64,000 nt of DNA from a bacterium (GTDB lineage: Bacteria; Sysuimicrobiota; Sysuimicrobiia; Sysuimicrobiales; Segetimicrobiaceae), in contig DATGJN010000049.1 of NCBI GenBank assembly GCA_035295165.1, positions 1 to 64,000 of the forward strand, written 5' to 3'. The notes under the pieces were generated by a model. It did not search any database, was not told the DNA's origin, and saw only the letters and a program-made list of their open reading frames with translations. Each line of letters opens with the position of its first letter. The stretch's first letter is position 1. The position numbers and the translations under genes are program-made. Of this stretch, positions 62,968 to 64,000 are shown piece after piece.

Positions 62968-64000
62968 GTGCGCCCAGAGCTGCTCAGCAAATTGGTCACC
63001 ATCGAAACGCGCTACAACGAACTCACCCAGCGGCTGGCGGATCCGGCGGTGTTCGGCGAGCCCGCGCAGTACCAGCAGCTTGCCCGGGAACACGCGGCGC
63101 TTCGCGACCTGATGGCCGCGTACGACGAATATCGCCGTGTCGTGCGGGAAGCCGAGGAAGCCGCCGAGCTGGCGCGCGCGGAAGGCGACGCGGAGCTGCG
63201 GGCACTTGCCGAAACGGAGCGCAACACGCTCGTCGCGCGGCAGCAGGCGCTCGGGCGCGAGATCGAGGCGCTCTTGGTTCCGCGCGATCCCCGCGACGAG
63301 CGCAACGTCATCATCGAAATCCGGGCGGGGACGGGGGGCGACGAAGCGGCGTTGTTCGCCGGCGACCTCTTCCGAATGTACGCTCGGTACGCGGAACGGC
63401 ACGGCTGGAGCTCCGAGGTACTGTCTGGGAGCCCCACCGGGCTCGGCGGGTTCAAGGAGGTCGTCGTCGGGGTGCAGGGGCGGGGGGCGTACAGCCGGTT
63501 GAAATACGAGAGTGGCGTCCACCGCGTGCAGCGGGTCCCGGCGACGGAGGCGAGCGGCCGGATTCACACCTCGACCGCCACGGTCGCCGTCCTTCCGGAG
63601 GCCGAAGAGGTCGACGTGATCATCCGTCCCGACGAGTTGCAGATCGACACGTACCGCGCAGGCGGGGCGGGCGGTCAGAACGTGAACAAGGTCGAGACTG
63701 CGGTGCGGATCACGCACCTGCCGACCGGGATCGTGATCGCGTGCCAGGACGAGCGCTCTCAGCATCAGAATCGTGAGAAGGCGATGCGGATCCTACGCGC
63801 CCACCTGTTGGAGCGGGCGATCGAGCAGCAGAAGGCGGAGATCGACGCGGCCAGGCGACGGCAGGTTGGCAGCGGCGAGCGCAGCGAGAAGATCCGGACC
63901 TACAACTTCCCCCAAGATCGCGTGACCGACCATCGGATCGGCAAGACCGTGCATGACCTGCCGAGCGTACTGGACGGCGATCTCGACGAGCTGATCGAGG
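62968..64000 (+). CDS. prfA: Peptide chain release factor 1, C-terminus beyond window
   Basis: About 344 residues are visible, most of the usual length of about 355-360. It has the helical N-terminus ([20 protein letters not shown]), the domain-2 start [20 protein letters not shown], the stop-codon-recognition region near [20 protein letters not shown], which has the PxT-type tripeptide replaced by the sequence around PATEASG, and the catalytic GGQ in [20 protein letters not shown]. It reads UAA and UAG. GTG 62968 has AGGGAGG about 8 bases upstream. Confidence 0.95.
   Translation, partial: MRPELLSKLVTIETRYNELTQRLADPAVFGEPAQYQQLAREHAALRDLMAAYDEYRRVVREAEEAAELARAEGDAELRALAETERNTLVARQQALGREIEALLVPRDPRDERNVIIEIRAGTGGDEAALFAGDLFRMYARYAERHGWSSEVLSGSPTGLGGFKEVVVGVQGRGAYSRLKYESGVHRVQRVPATEASGRIHTSTATVAVLPEAEEVDVIIRPDELQIDTYRAGGAGGQNVNKVETAVRITHLPTGIVIACQDERSQHQNREKAMRILRAHLLERAIEQQKAEIDAARRRQVGSGERSEKIRTYNFPQDRVTDHRIGKTVHDLPSVLDGDLDELIE

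Overview
The window is about 64 kb of very GC-rich bacterial DNA. The order rho, rpmE, DUF1385, prfA at the right end, an S-layer-homology protein, TATAAT-type (often extended) -10 boxes with sparse -35 boxes, and F420-type enzymes suggest a deep-branching, soil- or subsurface-type lineage related to the Bacillota/Actinomycetota side of the tree. I cannot place it to phylum from this sequence alone.

Layout. 1-5 kb: an FAD-dependent oxidoreductase (cut by the window edge), a class III aminotransferase, an enoyl-CoA hydratase and a GAF-GGDEF diguanylate cyclase. 5.9-9.8 kb: a complete glucitol-type PTS operon (GutM activator, EIIC, EIIC2, EIIB, EIIA) ending in a SAF-domain homoserine-dehydrogenase-like oxidoreductase. 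The EIIBC protein is split into two genes in the reverse of the usual domain order. 9.88-18.57 kb: a decaying 8.7-kb genomic island inserted in a tRNA-Glu gene. It is bounded by a 29-bp duplication of the tRNA 3' end and carries a broken tyrosine integrase, a ligase fragment, a tail-fibre-like gene, five copies of a 25-nt hairpin repeat, and small redox genes. One of these is an AhpD-like gene with an in-frame TGA exactly at the catalytic cysteine, followed by a SECIS-like hairpin, so it is a likely selenoprotein.

18.8-33.9 kb: a NUDIX hydrolase and a Lon-like protease, then, divergently, a seven-gene cluster with VirB10-, VirB2-, VirB3-, VirB4-, VirB5- and VirB6-like products plus an unknown exported protein. 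This is a reduced type IV secretion-like apparatus with no relaxase, coupling protein, VirB8, VirB9 or VirB11 nearby. It is followed by an MFS transporter, an Hrq1/MrfA-type helicase and a small exported protein. 33.9-45.6 kb: carbohydrate storage and solute genes: two GH57-family proteins and GlgC in one operon, then MscS, a glucosyl-3-phosphoglycerate synthase, a GT4 glycosyltransferase, a phosphoglucose/phosphomannose isomerase and a sugar ABC ATPase.

45.6-64 kb: housekeeping functions: SPFH protein, M24-fold protein with altered metal ligands, COG4315 exported protein, the acetyl-CoA carboxylase operon accD-accA-accB-accC, HtrA protease, class II fructose bisphosphatase, ArgS, an SLH/BsuPI-like surface protein, Rho, a LysM-M23 peptidase (with a possible c-di-AMP riboswitch leader), L31, DUF1385 protein and release factor 1 (cut by the window edge). 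Strong GC hairpin terminators separate several convergent units.
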